DNA of 12,402 nt from Campylobacterales bacterium (lineage in GTDB: Bacteria > Campylobacterota > Campylobacteria > Campylobacterales > QNZT01): contig WGAE01000112.1 of assembly GCA_015489185.1 (NCBI GenBank), positions 1-12,402 of the forward strand. Direction: 5' to 3'. The notes below the pieces were generated by a model that worked only from the letters and a program-made list of their open reading frames with translations, did no database searches and was not told the origin of the DNA. Positions 1 through 6,196 of this stretch are shown piece by piece. How positions within the stretch are numbered: the first letter of the stretch is position 1; every line of letters begins with the position of its first letter. A program made the position numbers and the translations under genes.

Positions 1-111
1 ACCAAAGAGATAAATAACTTAAAAGAAGAAGTTGCAGAGGATAAAAGTGGAAAAAGTGTGCATAAAATCGCCACAACTTTGAAAAATATTTTCAAACGTA
101 TTAAATCTTAG
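1..111 (+). CDS. 3' end of an unidentified protein (partial)
   Basis: Frame 1 is open from the first base to a TAG stop at 109-111 and encodes the last 36 residues of a protein that starts outside the window. The tail is hydrophilic and lysine-rich, acidic in its first half (KEINNLKEEVAED) and basic at the end (IFKRIKS). This would suit a helical, possibly coiled-coil or nucleic-acid-contacting end. No family can be named from this fragment. It is read in the same direction as the Fis-type regulator that follows after 50 bases, so read-through into that gene is possible. The codon pattern looks coding (no internal stops, sensible amino-acid mix), but the fragment is short. Confidence 0.55.
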   Translation, partial: TKEINNLKEEVAEDKSGKSVHKIATTLKNIFKRIKS

Positions 112-133
112 AGAGTTTTAGTAAAAATAAGAC

Positions 134-139
134 TATAAT
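134..139 (+). promoter_or_regulatory. Putative -10 box of the Fis-type regulator gene
   Basis: A perfect TATAAT lies 22 bases before the GTG start at 162. No good -35 box is visible at the usual distance, which is common for main-sigma promoters in Campylobacterota, where an AT-rich upstream tract replaces it. Transcription would start near 145-147. The last three bases of the box fall inside the left arm of the 13-bp inverted repeat (137-172), so a protein bound there would block the promoter. Confidence 0.45.
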
Positions 140-172
140 TTAATCACATTGGGAGAGTGATGTGATTAAATT
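137..172. repeat. Perfect 13-bp inverted repeat over promoter and start codon
   Basis: The left arm AATTTAATCACAT (137-149) and the right arm ATGTGATTAAATT (160-172) are exact reverse complements separated by 10 bases. The spacer holds the Shine-Dalgarno GGGAGAG (151-157). The right arm contains the GTG start codon (162-164) of the downstream gene. The left arm begins inside the TATAAT box. It could act in DNA as an operator for a dimeric regulator, plausibly the Fis-type protein encoded next. In transcripts reading through from upstream it could act as an RNA hairpin that buries the start codon. There is no T-run after the right arm, so a terminator is unlikely. Confidence 0.6.
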
Positions 173-890
173 TATAGCAAAATCGGAACAACTTCAAAAA
201 CTGGTTACCAGCTTACAACTGACAAAAAAGTTTTATGTCTCTTCCTTGCTTGTGGGAGAAGATCATATCGGCAAGCGTACGCTTGCCTCCTATATTATGC
301 CGGATGCGCCGCTCGTAAATGGTGAAGACCTTCAGAGTGTTTTGGATACCCTTTCCCGACATGAAGAGATAATTATTTATAACTTTTCGCAAATATCCAA
401 TTTCTCCCTTTTGAATTTCGATAACAAGCGTGTGATCGCAACGGCACGCTATCAACCGAAAGATCCGGTTGTCGATGAACTTTTCGGATATATATATCAT
501 CTTGATCCGCTTCGTATGCGTCCTGAGGATGCCGAGGCGCTTGCCGGAGTATTTTTACAAAAAGCCTGCAAAACGCTCTCTATTGAGAAGGAGATTGCAA
601 TAACCGTGGATCATTTGGATCTCTCAAATAACAGTAAATCTCTGGAAAAAAGTATTTATAAAAGAATACTCTTTGCGGATATTGCTGAAGAGGAGATTGA
701 ACAGATTCTTTACGATTTCTTTATGAAATATCTGAAGGGTGACAACGATTATAAAAAGTTTTTGCCGCTTTTTGAAAGGCCTTTACTGCAAGCTGGTCTT
801 CAGAAATATCGTTCTCAGTTAAAACTTGCCGGTATATTGGGGATCAATCGCAACACATTACGAAAAAAGGTGAATGAGTATGGGTTATAA
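162..890 (+). CDS. Fis-type DNA-binding protein with degenerate NtrC-like AAA+ domain
   Basis: This 242-residue protein resembles a sigma-54 activator reduced to remnants. A Walker A-like motif (GEDHIGKRT, residues 32-40) is followed only about 30 residues later by a hydrophobic strand, IIIYNFSQI. It sits where Walker B (LFLDEI) would be but lacks the acidic residues. The GAFTGA loop that contacts sigma-54 is absent. RVIATARYQP and the segment around LDPLRMRPEDAEALA match the later part of NtrC-type AAA+ domains. The C-terminus (about 203-242, ending GINRNTLRKKVNEYGL) is a clear Fis-type helix-turn-helix. There is no receiver domain. I infer a DNA-binding regulator that neither hydrolyses ATP nor activates sigma-54. 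The start is GTG at 162 with GGGAGAG upstream. The gene overlaps the PAS protein by 11-17 bases, so the two are probably coupled and act together. DNA binding is confident; the target is unknown. Confidence 0.8.
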   Translation: MIKFIAKSEQLQKLVTSLQLTKKFYVSSLLVGEDHIGKRTLASYIMPDAPLVNGEDLQSVLDTLSRHEEIIIYNFSQISNFSLLNFDNKRVIATARYQPKDPVVDELFGYIYHLDPLRMRPEDAEALAGVFLQKACKTLSIEKEIAITVDHLDLSNNSKSLEKSIYKRILFADIAEEEIEQILYDFFMKYLKGDNDYKKFLPLFERPLLQAGLQKYRSQLKLAGILGINRNTLRKKVNEYGL

Positions 891-1575
891 AGATTATAAG
901 TTTTTTCTCGAAAACGATAATAATCCCTTCATACTCTTTAATGCCGACAGACGTATTGTCTATTTGAATACCGCCGCGGAATTTTTGCTTGGACGTGTAA
1001 GTAAACAGGAATTATACGATATGTGTATCACCCATGCTCCCAAAGAGTACGGTTCTAAAATGACATATATGAATCTGAGGTATGATGATCTGGCTTTTTA
1101 CGGAATCACGGTAGGGTATCAGGATGACGAATATATAGGTATTCGTCTCTATCAACTTGTCAAAAATCGACAACCAACAGCGAAAGAGTTGAACAAGTTC
1201 ATTTTAAGTGACATCAATGTCTTGCTCGAAACTTCAATTTCTCTGGTCTCGCTTGAAGGAAAATATGATGTCAAGTTGATGGCGGATCGAGATATTCCCG
1301 AATTTAAAATTTCCCAGAACGATTTTTTTAAAATCATGCGCAAATGTTTTCAGAGTTTTGAACCGGGATCAAAGCTTGATATCGCATTGAAAATGCGTGT
1401 GGGAGAGACAACATATGTGAAAAACAGGAGATACAGACTTGTCAAACTGGAGTTTAAGTCGAAAATTCCGCGGGATACGACGCAAGATCGAGAGATTGAA
1501 CGGCTGTGTGAAGAAAATTTTATCGATTATCTGGCAGATAACACCAAAATACGGCTTTTAATTCCTATGCTTTAA
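874..1575 (+). CDS. PAS-domain protein with degenerate histidine-kinase-like C-terminus
   Basis: The protein has 233 residues from ATG 874. The in-frame ATG at 880 (231 residues) has better spacing (9 bases) from the AAAAAAGG Shine-Dalgarno at 863-870 and may be the true start. Residues about 8-105 look like a PAS sensor domain (NPFILFNADRRIVYLNTAAEFLLG). The rest follows the layout of a kinase ATPase region: a helix (DINVLLETSISLV), strands ending in DIPEF, then a helix (QNDFFKIMRKCFQSF) where kinases carry the N-box. The N-box asparagine and the G-box glycines are not seen, and there is no obvious phospho-accepting H-box. It is therefore probably a pseudokinase or pure sensor. No signal peptide or membrane span is seen, so it should be cytoplasmic. 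Overlap with the Fis-type gene suggests a partner. The 3' end overlaps the convergent MFS gene by 18 bases. PAS is fairly sure; the kinase relation is inference. Confidence 0.75.
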   Translation: MSMGYKDYKFFLENDNNPFILFNADRRIVYLNTAAEFLLGRVSKQELYDMCITHAPKEYGSKMTYMNLRYDDLAFYGITVGYQDDEYIGIRLYQLVKNRQPTAKELNKFILSDINVLLETSISLVSLEGKYDVKLMADRDIPEFKISQNDFFKIMRKCFQSFEPGSKLDIALKMRVGETTYVKNRRYRLVKLEFKSKIPRDTTQDREIERLCEENFIDYLADNTKIRLLIPML

Positions 1576-2670
1576 ATCGTTGTTAGGTCTATAGAAAAGG
1601 GCTGCAATAAACGCAAGGAATGCGATTGCGGCGGAGACCAGAAAAAGATAGGGACCGTAACTGTAACCTGCAATCAGAGACCCGGCAAAACCGCCCAGCC
1701 CAAAACCGAAGCCGTAATAAAATTGTGCCGCCAGTTTATGGTTGCGGTAATAAGTCGTCAGATAACTGAGTGTTGCGGTGTGATAGAGTGCAAAACTAAA
1801 TGCGTGAATGCTTTGTGAAATAAAGACGATCCAAAGATTGTCAGGGTAAAGAAAAAGCAGTAACCATCTTATGATCGTTATAAAAAGAGTAAAACGAATC
1901 AGACGCAGAAGCGGAAATGTAAGCAAATGTGCCTGATAGTAGAAGAGTATAATTTCACATATAACACCAAATGTCCAGAGATAGCTGATTGTTGGCAGTG
2001 AGAGGTGATGTTCGCTTTCATAGATGGTAAAAAAGCTGTAAAATGCGCCGAAACTCACCTGCATCAAAAAGATGCTGATCCATAACGGTGCTGTTTTGCC
2101 GAAATGAAATTTCTCTTCATAATGGGCTTGATTGTCGGTAAAATCTAAATTGTTTCCGGCGAGACGATATGCAAACAAGACACTCATCAGGATGGTGACG
2201 GCGATGAAATGCATACCTGTATAGTTGTCATGCAGCAATCTGGCAAGCAGAAGCGCAACAAAGATAAAGCCGATCGATCCGTAAAGTCTGGCTTTGCCGT
2301 ACCGCTCTTTATGCAGTGTTTTGAGTGCATATGTCTCTACATAAGGAAGCACCAGTCCTGAAGCGATACCGTAGATAACGTTAGTCAAGATAAAGAGTGT
2401 GAAATGCGCAACGGTCGCATAAAAAAGGAAAACAGACAGTAGCATAGCCCCCAGTGCAATGTGAAAAACTTTTTGATCAAGTCTGAAATGTCTGAGAAAG
2501 AAAAAAGGGGTAATAAAACGCATCAGAGGCGCGATCGAAAAGATGATACCGATCTCTACGGAAGTATAGTGAAAGTTTTGCAGGATTTTAGGCAAAAAGA
2601 TGACATAAACGCCGATTAGCGCAAAAAAGAAGAAAAAAAAGGCGGATATATCGAAAAAACGGCGGTTCAT
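1558..2670 (-). CDS. MFS transporter, HcaT/MFS_1-like
   Basis: This is a 370-residue integral inner-membrane protein made almost wholly of hydrophobic segments, consistent with about 12 membrane spans in two halves. The segment YGKARLYGSIGF (about residue 123 on) matches the conserved YGKxRLxGS motif between spans 4 and 5 of the HcaT (phenylpropionate permease-like) branch of the major facilitator superfamily, where a DxxGxRR-type motif is usual. The substrate cannot be told; the HcaT name is a family label only. The start ATG (2668-2670) overlaps the RDD gene stop as ATGA and has no Shine-Dalgarno, so translation is probably coupled to the RDD gene. It is the last gene of the dcd-RDD-MFS operon. 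The N-terminus carries six consecutive Phe codons over A/T-rich tracts, including an 8-base run that might slip. Confidence 0.85.
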   Translation of the reverse strand: MNRRFFDISAFFFFFFALIGVYVIFLPKILQNFHYTSVEIGIIFSIAPLMRFITPFFFLRHFRLDQKVFHIALGAMLLSVFLFYATVAHFTLFILTNVIYGIASGLVLPYVETYALKTLHKERYGKARLYGSIGFIFVALLLARLLHDNYTGMHFIAVTILMSVLFAYRLAGNNLDFTDNQAHYEEKFHFGKTAPLWISIFLMQVSFGAFYSFFTIYESEHHLSLPTISYLWTFGVICEIILFYYQAHLLTFPLLRLIRFTLFITIIRWLLLFLYPDNLWIVFISQSIHAFSFALYHTATLSYLTTYYRNHKLAAQFYYGFGFGLGGFAGSLIAGYSYGPYLFLVSAAIAFLAFIAALFYRPNNDLKHRN

Positions 2671-3155
2671 GAAGTGGTTTTAATGACCGCTGTTCCGCTT
2701 AAAAGATCATGAAGTCCGCGATGATCTTTGCGAAAGAGCGGTACGAAAAGTCCGAAAAAGGTGAAAAAGAGAAAGTTGAAATAGAGAAAACGAAGCAGCG
2801 CCAGTATCCAGCCGGGCTTTTCTCCCGTCTGTATATCGATGACTTTCAGATCGTATGCTTTGTATCCCGGAGTCTGTCCCGTTTTGACATAAAAGAGTGT
2901 GATGATAATGCCAAGTGGAATCAATATATAGAGCCATCCGACCAACATATGCTCTCTAAATCCCTCACGACCGTTCATGATCAGGTAGATGACAATATAG
3001 AAAATCGGCATTGCCAGTAAAAAGCTGTCGGTGATGAATGCTTTGAGTTTGTCAAATACGCCGGCAAACGGATATTGTGGTACACTCTTCTCAGACTGAA
3101 ACGTTTTTTTCTCTTTTTCGGGAATTTTATTCTGTTTGACGTTGCGCCAGCGCAT
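2667..3155 (-). CDS. RDD family membrane protein
   Basis: This 162-residue protein has a charged cytoplasmic N-terminus (residues 1-35, rich in Lys and Glu) followed by three hydrophobic spans. It shows the RDD family layout: a first helix with the Asp of the family name (KAFITDSFLL), TPGYKAYDLKVID after the second span, an Arg in the third span (ALLRFL), and the closing GLHDLLSGTAVI. RDD proteins are small inner-membrane proteins. Some have been linked to ion or Na+/H+ exchange, but most have no known role. The start ATG is 5 bases after the dcd stop, with GAGAAG immediately upstream. The end overlaps the MFS start by 4 bases. Family assignment is firm; function is unknown. Confidence 0.88.
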   Translation of the reverse strand: MRWRNVKQNKIPEKEKKTFQSEKSVPQYPFAGVFDKLKAFITDSFLLAMPIFYIVIYLIMNGREGFREHMLVGWLYILIPLGIIITLFYVKTGQTPGYKAYDLKVIDIQTGEKPGWILALLRFLYFNFLFFTFFGLFVPLFRKDHRGLHDLLSGTAVIKTTS

Positions 3156-3160
3156 CTTCT

Positions 3161-3721
3161 CTACCGTAAAATTCTTGGAAGGGTAATACCGGTTTGTGCC
3201 TGGTATTTCCCTTTTTTATGTGCGTATGTGACTTCACACGGTTCATCTCCTTCAAAGAAGAGTACCTGCGCGATACCCTCATTTGCGTAAATTTTGGCGG
3301 GTAACGGTGTCGTGTTTGAGATCTCAATGGTAATGTGCCCTTCAAATCCAGGCTCGAACGGTGTGACGTTGACGATGATTCCGCAACGTGCATAGGTACT
3401 TTTCCCCAGACAAATTGCTAGTACGTTATCCGGCATTTTGAAATACTCTACAGTACGGGCAAGCGCAAAAGAGTTTGGCGGAATGATCGCGACATCCGCT
3501 TCAATATCGATAACATTGCCTTCATCGAAATTTTTGGGATCGACAACCGTCGAGTTGACATTTGTGAAGATTTTGAATTCGTTACCTACACGAATATCAT
3601 AGCCGTAACTGCTCAGTCCGTAGCTGATAACCCCTTTACCTATCTGCTCTTCGCAAAAGGGTTCTATCATTTTATCATTCAGAGATTTTTCACGTATCCA
3701 TTTGTCCGATTTCAGCCCCAT
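3161..3721 (-). CDS. dcd: dCTP deaminase
   Basis: Dcd deaminates dCTP to dUTP in the cytosol, feeding dUMP and then dTMP synthesis. The 186-residue protein matches the family from end to end: SSYGYDIRVG near residues 37-46, the catalytic signature GKSTYARCG (106-114, with Ser108 and Arg112), the general-base region FEGHITIE (Glu133 in the E138 position of E. coli Dcd) and the C-terminal YQAQTG nucleotide lid. I chose ATG 3721 rather than an upstream in-frame ATG at 3781. The resulting MGLKSDKWIR start is the usual N-terminus in Campylobacterota, AGGGA lies just upstream, and the longer form would begin upstream of the predicted -10 box. It is the first gene of a minus-strand operon with the RDD and MFS genes and is divergent from accB. 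Confidence 0.96.
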   Translation of the reverse strand: MGLKSDKWIREKSLNDKMIEPFCEEQIGKGVISYGLSSYGYDIRVGNEFKIFTNVNSTVVDPKNFDEGNVIDIEADVAIIPPNSFALARTVEYFKMPDNVLAICLGKSTYARCGIIVNVTPFEPGFEGHITIEISNTTPLPAKIYANEGIAQVLFFEGDEPCEVTYAHKKGKYQAQTGITLPRILR

Positions 3722-3755
3722 TGGTCCCTGCTTTTTAATTGATATATTTTTTTTG

Positions 3756-3764
3756 ATTATAGCA
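3756..3764 (-). promoter_or_regulatory. Extended -10 promoter of the dcd operon
   Basis: On the minus strand the sequence reads TGC-TATAAT (TATAAT at 3761-3756), a perfect extended -10 box. A TTGACT sits further upstream (3781-3776), but the 14-base spacing is too short for a standard -35, so the TG extension probably does the work. Transcription would begin near 3749, leaving about 28 bases of leader before dcd. Confidence 0.6.
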
Positions 3765-3780
3765 TAGCAATATTTAGTCA

Positions 3781-3796
3781 ACGACCGATTGGTCGT
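3781..3796. promoter_or_regulatory. Palindrome between dcd and accB promoters, putative operator
   Basis: ACGACC-GATT-GGTCGT is a 6-bp perfect inverted repeat with a 4-base centre. Its centre (3788.5) is exactly the midpoint between the dcd -10 box (centre 3758.5) and the best accB -10 box (centre 3818.5). It therefore covers about -32 to -47 for both predicted starts. The GACC...GGTC core resembles operators of TetR-family repressors such as NemR; that likeness is only suggestive. No T-run follows on either side, so a terminator is unlikely. Confidence 0.45.
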
Positions 3797-3815
3797 CTCC
3801 TAAACAATTTTACGT

Positions 3816-3821
3816 TATGAT
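3816..3821 (+). promoter_or_regulatory. Putative -10 box of the accB operon
   Basis: TATGAT matches the TATAAT consensus at five of six positions and lies 25 bases before the accB ATG. The predicted start of transcription is near 3828, followed closely by the strong Shine-Dalgarno GAGGAGA (3834-3840), seven bases from the start codon at 3847. No -35 box is seen; its place is taken by the palindrome at 3781-3796. Confidence 0.4.
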
Positions 3822-3846
3822 TACGCAAATATTGAGGAGATAGTCG

Positions 3847-4314
3847 ATGAAGCATAGTGAAATAAAAGAGTTGATATCACTGTTTGATGAAAGCGATTTG
3901 ACAAAACTGAAGATCAGCGATAAAGAGTTTTCGATTACGATGGAAAAAGGTGGTGTGAATGTTGTGACTTCTGCTGCTGCGGCAACAGCACCGCAGACAA
4001 ATGTGTCGGTACCTCTACCAAATGAGGCTGTATCACAACCCGCAGAGGAGACACAAACAGCATTATCCGAAAATACAGAGACGATTGATTCTCCAATGGT
4101 TGGTACGTTTTATATTGCGCCAAGTCCAGGCGCACCTGCTTTTGTCAAAGTCGGTGATAAAGTTGCTAAAGGACAGACGGTTGGGATTGTCGAGGCGATG
4201 AAAATTATGAATGAAATCGAAGCCGAATTTGACTGTGTGATCAAAAAGCGTCTGGTCGAAGACGGTCAGCCGGTAGAGTACGGGACGCCGCTTTTTGAAG
4301 TGGAGAGACTCTGA
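3847..4314 (+). CDS. accB: Acetyl-CoA carboxylase biotin carboxyl carrier protein
   Basis: AccB carries the biotin that is carboxylated by AccC and hands CO2 to acetyl-CoA on AccA/AccD, the first step of fatty-acid synthesis in the cytosol. The 155 residues show the usual plan. An N-terminal dimer/docking region (1-40, KHSEIKELISLFDESDLTKL) is followed by an Ala/Pro/Thr-rich linker (about 41-80). The biotinyl domain starts at SPMVGTFY, with the biotin attachment motif EAMKIMNE and the acceptor Lys119. The Shine-Dalgarno AGGAG lies seven bases before ATG. The stop overlaps the accC start by one base (TGATG), so AccB and AccC are translationally linked. It heads a plus-strand operon divergent from dcd. 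Confidence 0.97.
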   Translation: MKHSEIKELISLFDESDLTKLKISDKEFSITMEKGGVNVVTSAAAATAPQTNVSVPLPNEAVSQPAEETQTALSENTETIDSPMVGTFYIAPSPGAPAFVKVGDKVAKGQTVGIVEAMKIMNEIEAEFDCVIKKRLVEDGQPVEYGTPLFEVERL

Positions 4315-5639
4315 TGGCGATCGAAAAGATTCTGGTTGCAAACAGAGGTGAAATTGCTCTGCGTGCAATTCGTACCATCAAAGAGATGGGTAAACAGGCG
4401 ATTGCCGTCTATTCGCAGGCAGATAAAGACGCACTCTATTTGCAGTATGCGGATGCTTCCATCTGTATCGGAAAAGATCGTTCCGATCAAAGTTATCTGA
4501 ATATTCCCGCGATTATTTCCGCAGCTGAGGTAAGCGGCTGTGATGCGATATTTCCCGGATACGGATTTTTGAGTGAAAATCAGGATTTTGTCGAAATTTG
4601 TAAATATCATGACATCAAATTTATCGGTCCTGATGTCAAAGTGATGCAGTTGATGAGTGACAAGTCAAAAGCCAAAGATGTCATGAAAGCCGCAGGCGTA
4701 CCGGTCATTCCAGGAAGTGACGGTGCGATTGACTCTGTAGAAGAAGCAAAAGCTCTGGCCGATGAGATGGGATACCCCGTGATCGTCAAGGCAGCGGCGG
4801 GTGGCGGCGGGCGCGGTATGCGTAAAATCGAGAGTGCAGATGAAGTTGAAAACGCTTTTTTATCCGCTTCCGCCGAAGCACTCAGTGCGTTTGGAGACGG
4901 CACGATGTATATGGAAAAATTTATTGAAAATCCAAGACATGTCGAAGTGCAGGTATTGGCGGATCAACACGGAAACGTCGTACATCTTGGAGAACGGGAC
5001 TGTTCCCTGCAAAGAAGACATCAGAAACTGATCGAGGAGTCCCCGGCACTGGTACTCAATGATGAACGCCGAAAAGCACTTCATGAAGCTGCGGTCAGAG
5101 CGACTAAATATATCAATTACGAAAATGCCGGTACTTTTGAATTTCTGGTTGATAAAAACGGGGATTTTTATTTTATGGAGATGAATACCAGACTGCAGGT
5201 AGAGCATCCTGTCAGCGAGATGGTAAGCGGTATCGATATCATTGAATGGATGATTCGCATCGCGGAGGGTGAGAAACTTTTCGCACAGGATGAGGTGAGG
5301 CTCGAAGGGCATGCGATCGAGTGCAGAATTACGGCAGAAGATCCGGTCAAATTCATCCCAAGTCCCGGAAAAATCACCAGGTGGATCGTTCCCGGCGGAC
5401 GAAATGTGCGTGTAGATTCACATGCCTACCAAGGCTATGTTGTCCCGCAGTTTTATGACTCTATGATCGGAAAACTGATTGTTCATGAACAGACAAGAGA
5501 GCGTGCGATTGCGAAGATGCGCGAAGCGCTGCGGGAGTTTCAGGTCGAGGGGATCAAAACGGTGATCGATTTTCATAAATCGATGATGGATAATCCCGAT
5601 TTTCAAAACAACACTTTCGATACTAACTATCTCTCATGA
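4314..5639 (+). CDS. accC: Acetyl-CoA carboxylase biotin carboxylase subunit
   Basis: AccC is the ATP-grasp enzyme that carboxylates AccB-bound biotin using bicarbonate and ATP. The 441 residues cover the whole family length. They comprise the N-terminal biotin-carboxylase fold (ILVANRGEIALRAIR), the ATP-grasp Gly-rich loop VKAAAGGGGRGMR (158-170), ENPRHVEVQ (205-213), LGERDCSLQRRHQK (225-238), the catalytic/metal stretch FMEMNTRLQVEH (287-298), and ECRI with the catalytic Arg338. All key residues look intact. It starts at the ATG overlapping the accB stop, with GGAG inside accB (4302-4305). Its own stop overlaps the start of the histidine phosphatase by four bases (ATGA). Confidence 0.97.
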   Translation: MAIEKILVANRGEIALRAIRTIKEMGKQAIAVYSQADKDALYLQYADASICIGKDRSDQSYLNIPAIISAAEVSGCDAIFPGYGFLSENQDFVEICKYHDIKFIGPDVKVMQLMSDKSKAKDVMKAAGVPVIPGSDGAIDSVEEAKALADEMGYPVIVKAAAGGGGRGMRKIESADEVENAFLSASAEALSAFGDGTMYMEKFIENPRHVEVQVLADQHGNVVHLGERDCSLQRRHQKLIEESPALVLNDERRKALHEAAVRATKYINYENAGTFEFLVDKNGDFYFMEMNTRLQVEHPVSEMVSGIDIIEWMIRIAEGEKLFAQDEVRLEGHAIECRITAEDPVKFIPSPGKITRWIVPGGRNVRVDSHAYQGYVVPQFYDSMIGKLIVHEQTRERAIAKMREALREFQVEGIKTVIDFHKSMMDNPDFQNNTFDTNYLS

Positions 5640-6196
5640 ATCGTATCATACTGGTTCGTCACGGCGAACCGGATGTTACGATACACTCCCGTATTGGAGG
5701 GGACGAAATCAAAACCTTTTTAGAGTATTACGATAATGCGTCCCTGAAAACCGATAGCTATCCTTCCGACAAGCTCTTTTTTCTGGCGCAAAATGCCAAA
5801 ACGGTTTTTTGCAGTCCCCTTCCCCGCTCTGTTGAATCCGCACAGCGTTGCGGAGTGCGTCAATTTTTCAAAAATAGTCTGTTTGTCGAAGCGATACCGC
5901 CGCATCCACGCATCACACGACTACGGTTGAAACCCAAAACTTGGCTGCTTATGTCGAGATTACTTGCCCTGGCTGGATTTTCAATGCACGGTGAATCGTT
6001 GCGTATGACCAGAAAAAGAGCAAGGAAAGCGGCGTCTGTCTTGATTGGATTTGCAAAAAACGGTGATGTGATTCTGTTTGGACACGGGCTCTTCAATCTT
6101 CACATTGCAGCTGTATTGCGAGAAAAAGGGTATGAAGGCCCAAAAGTCCCGGTCAGGAACTTCTGGGATTATGCGATCTATACAAGAGTGGATTAG
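5636..6196 (+). CDS. Histidine phosphatase superfamily protein
   Basis: The 186-residue protein carries the phosphatase hallmarks. These are LVRHGEP at the N-terminus (Arg8, His9, the phospho-accepting His), SPLPRSVESA with Arg64, an acidic candidate proton donor near Glu85, and FGHG with His150. The set matches branch-1 histidine phosphatases (PGAM/CobC/SixA type). No signal peptide is seen, so it should be cytosolic. The substrate cannot be told from sequence, and the middle (residues 90-125) is unlike the small SixA proteins. It is fused to the acc operon by a four-base ATGA overlap with accC and has no Shine-Dalgarno of its own, so its synthesis probably depends on accC translation. I do not recall this gene in the matching Campylobacter locus. 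Its stop overlaps the stop of the convergent VWA gene. Confidence 0.85.
   Translation: MNRIILVRHGEPDVTIHSRIGGDEIKTFLEYYDNASLKTDSYPSDKLFFLAQNAKTVFCSPLPRSVESAQRCGVRQFFKNSLFVEAIPPHPRITRLRLKPKTWLLMSRLLALAGFSMHGESLRMTRKRARKAASVLIGFAKNGDVILFGHGLFNLHIAAVLREKGYEGPKVPVRNFWDYAIYTRVD

Noticed and set aside
3722..3781. Longer N-terminus for dcd starting at 3781
   Set aside because: The extra 20 residues are Lys/Ile-rich and unlike the family, the extension covers the predicted -10 box, and ATG 3721 has its own Shine-Dalgarno and the standard 186-residue length.
4860..5312. Minus-strand open frame of 150 codons inside accC, and similar antisense frames in other genes
   Set aside because: These are shadows of strongly conserved genes; they lack ribosome sites and recognisable domains.
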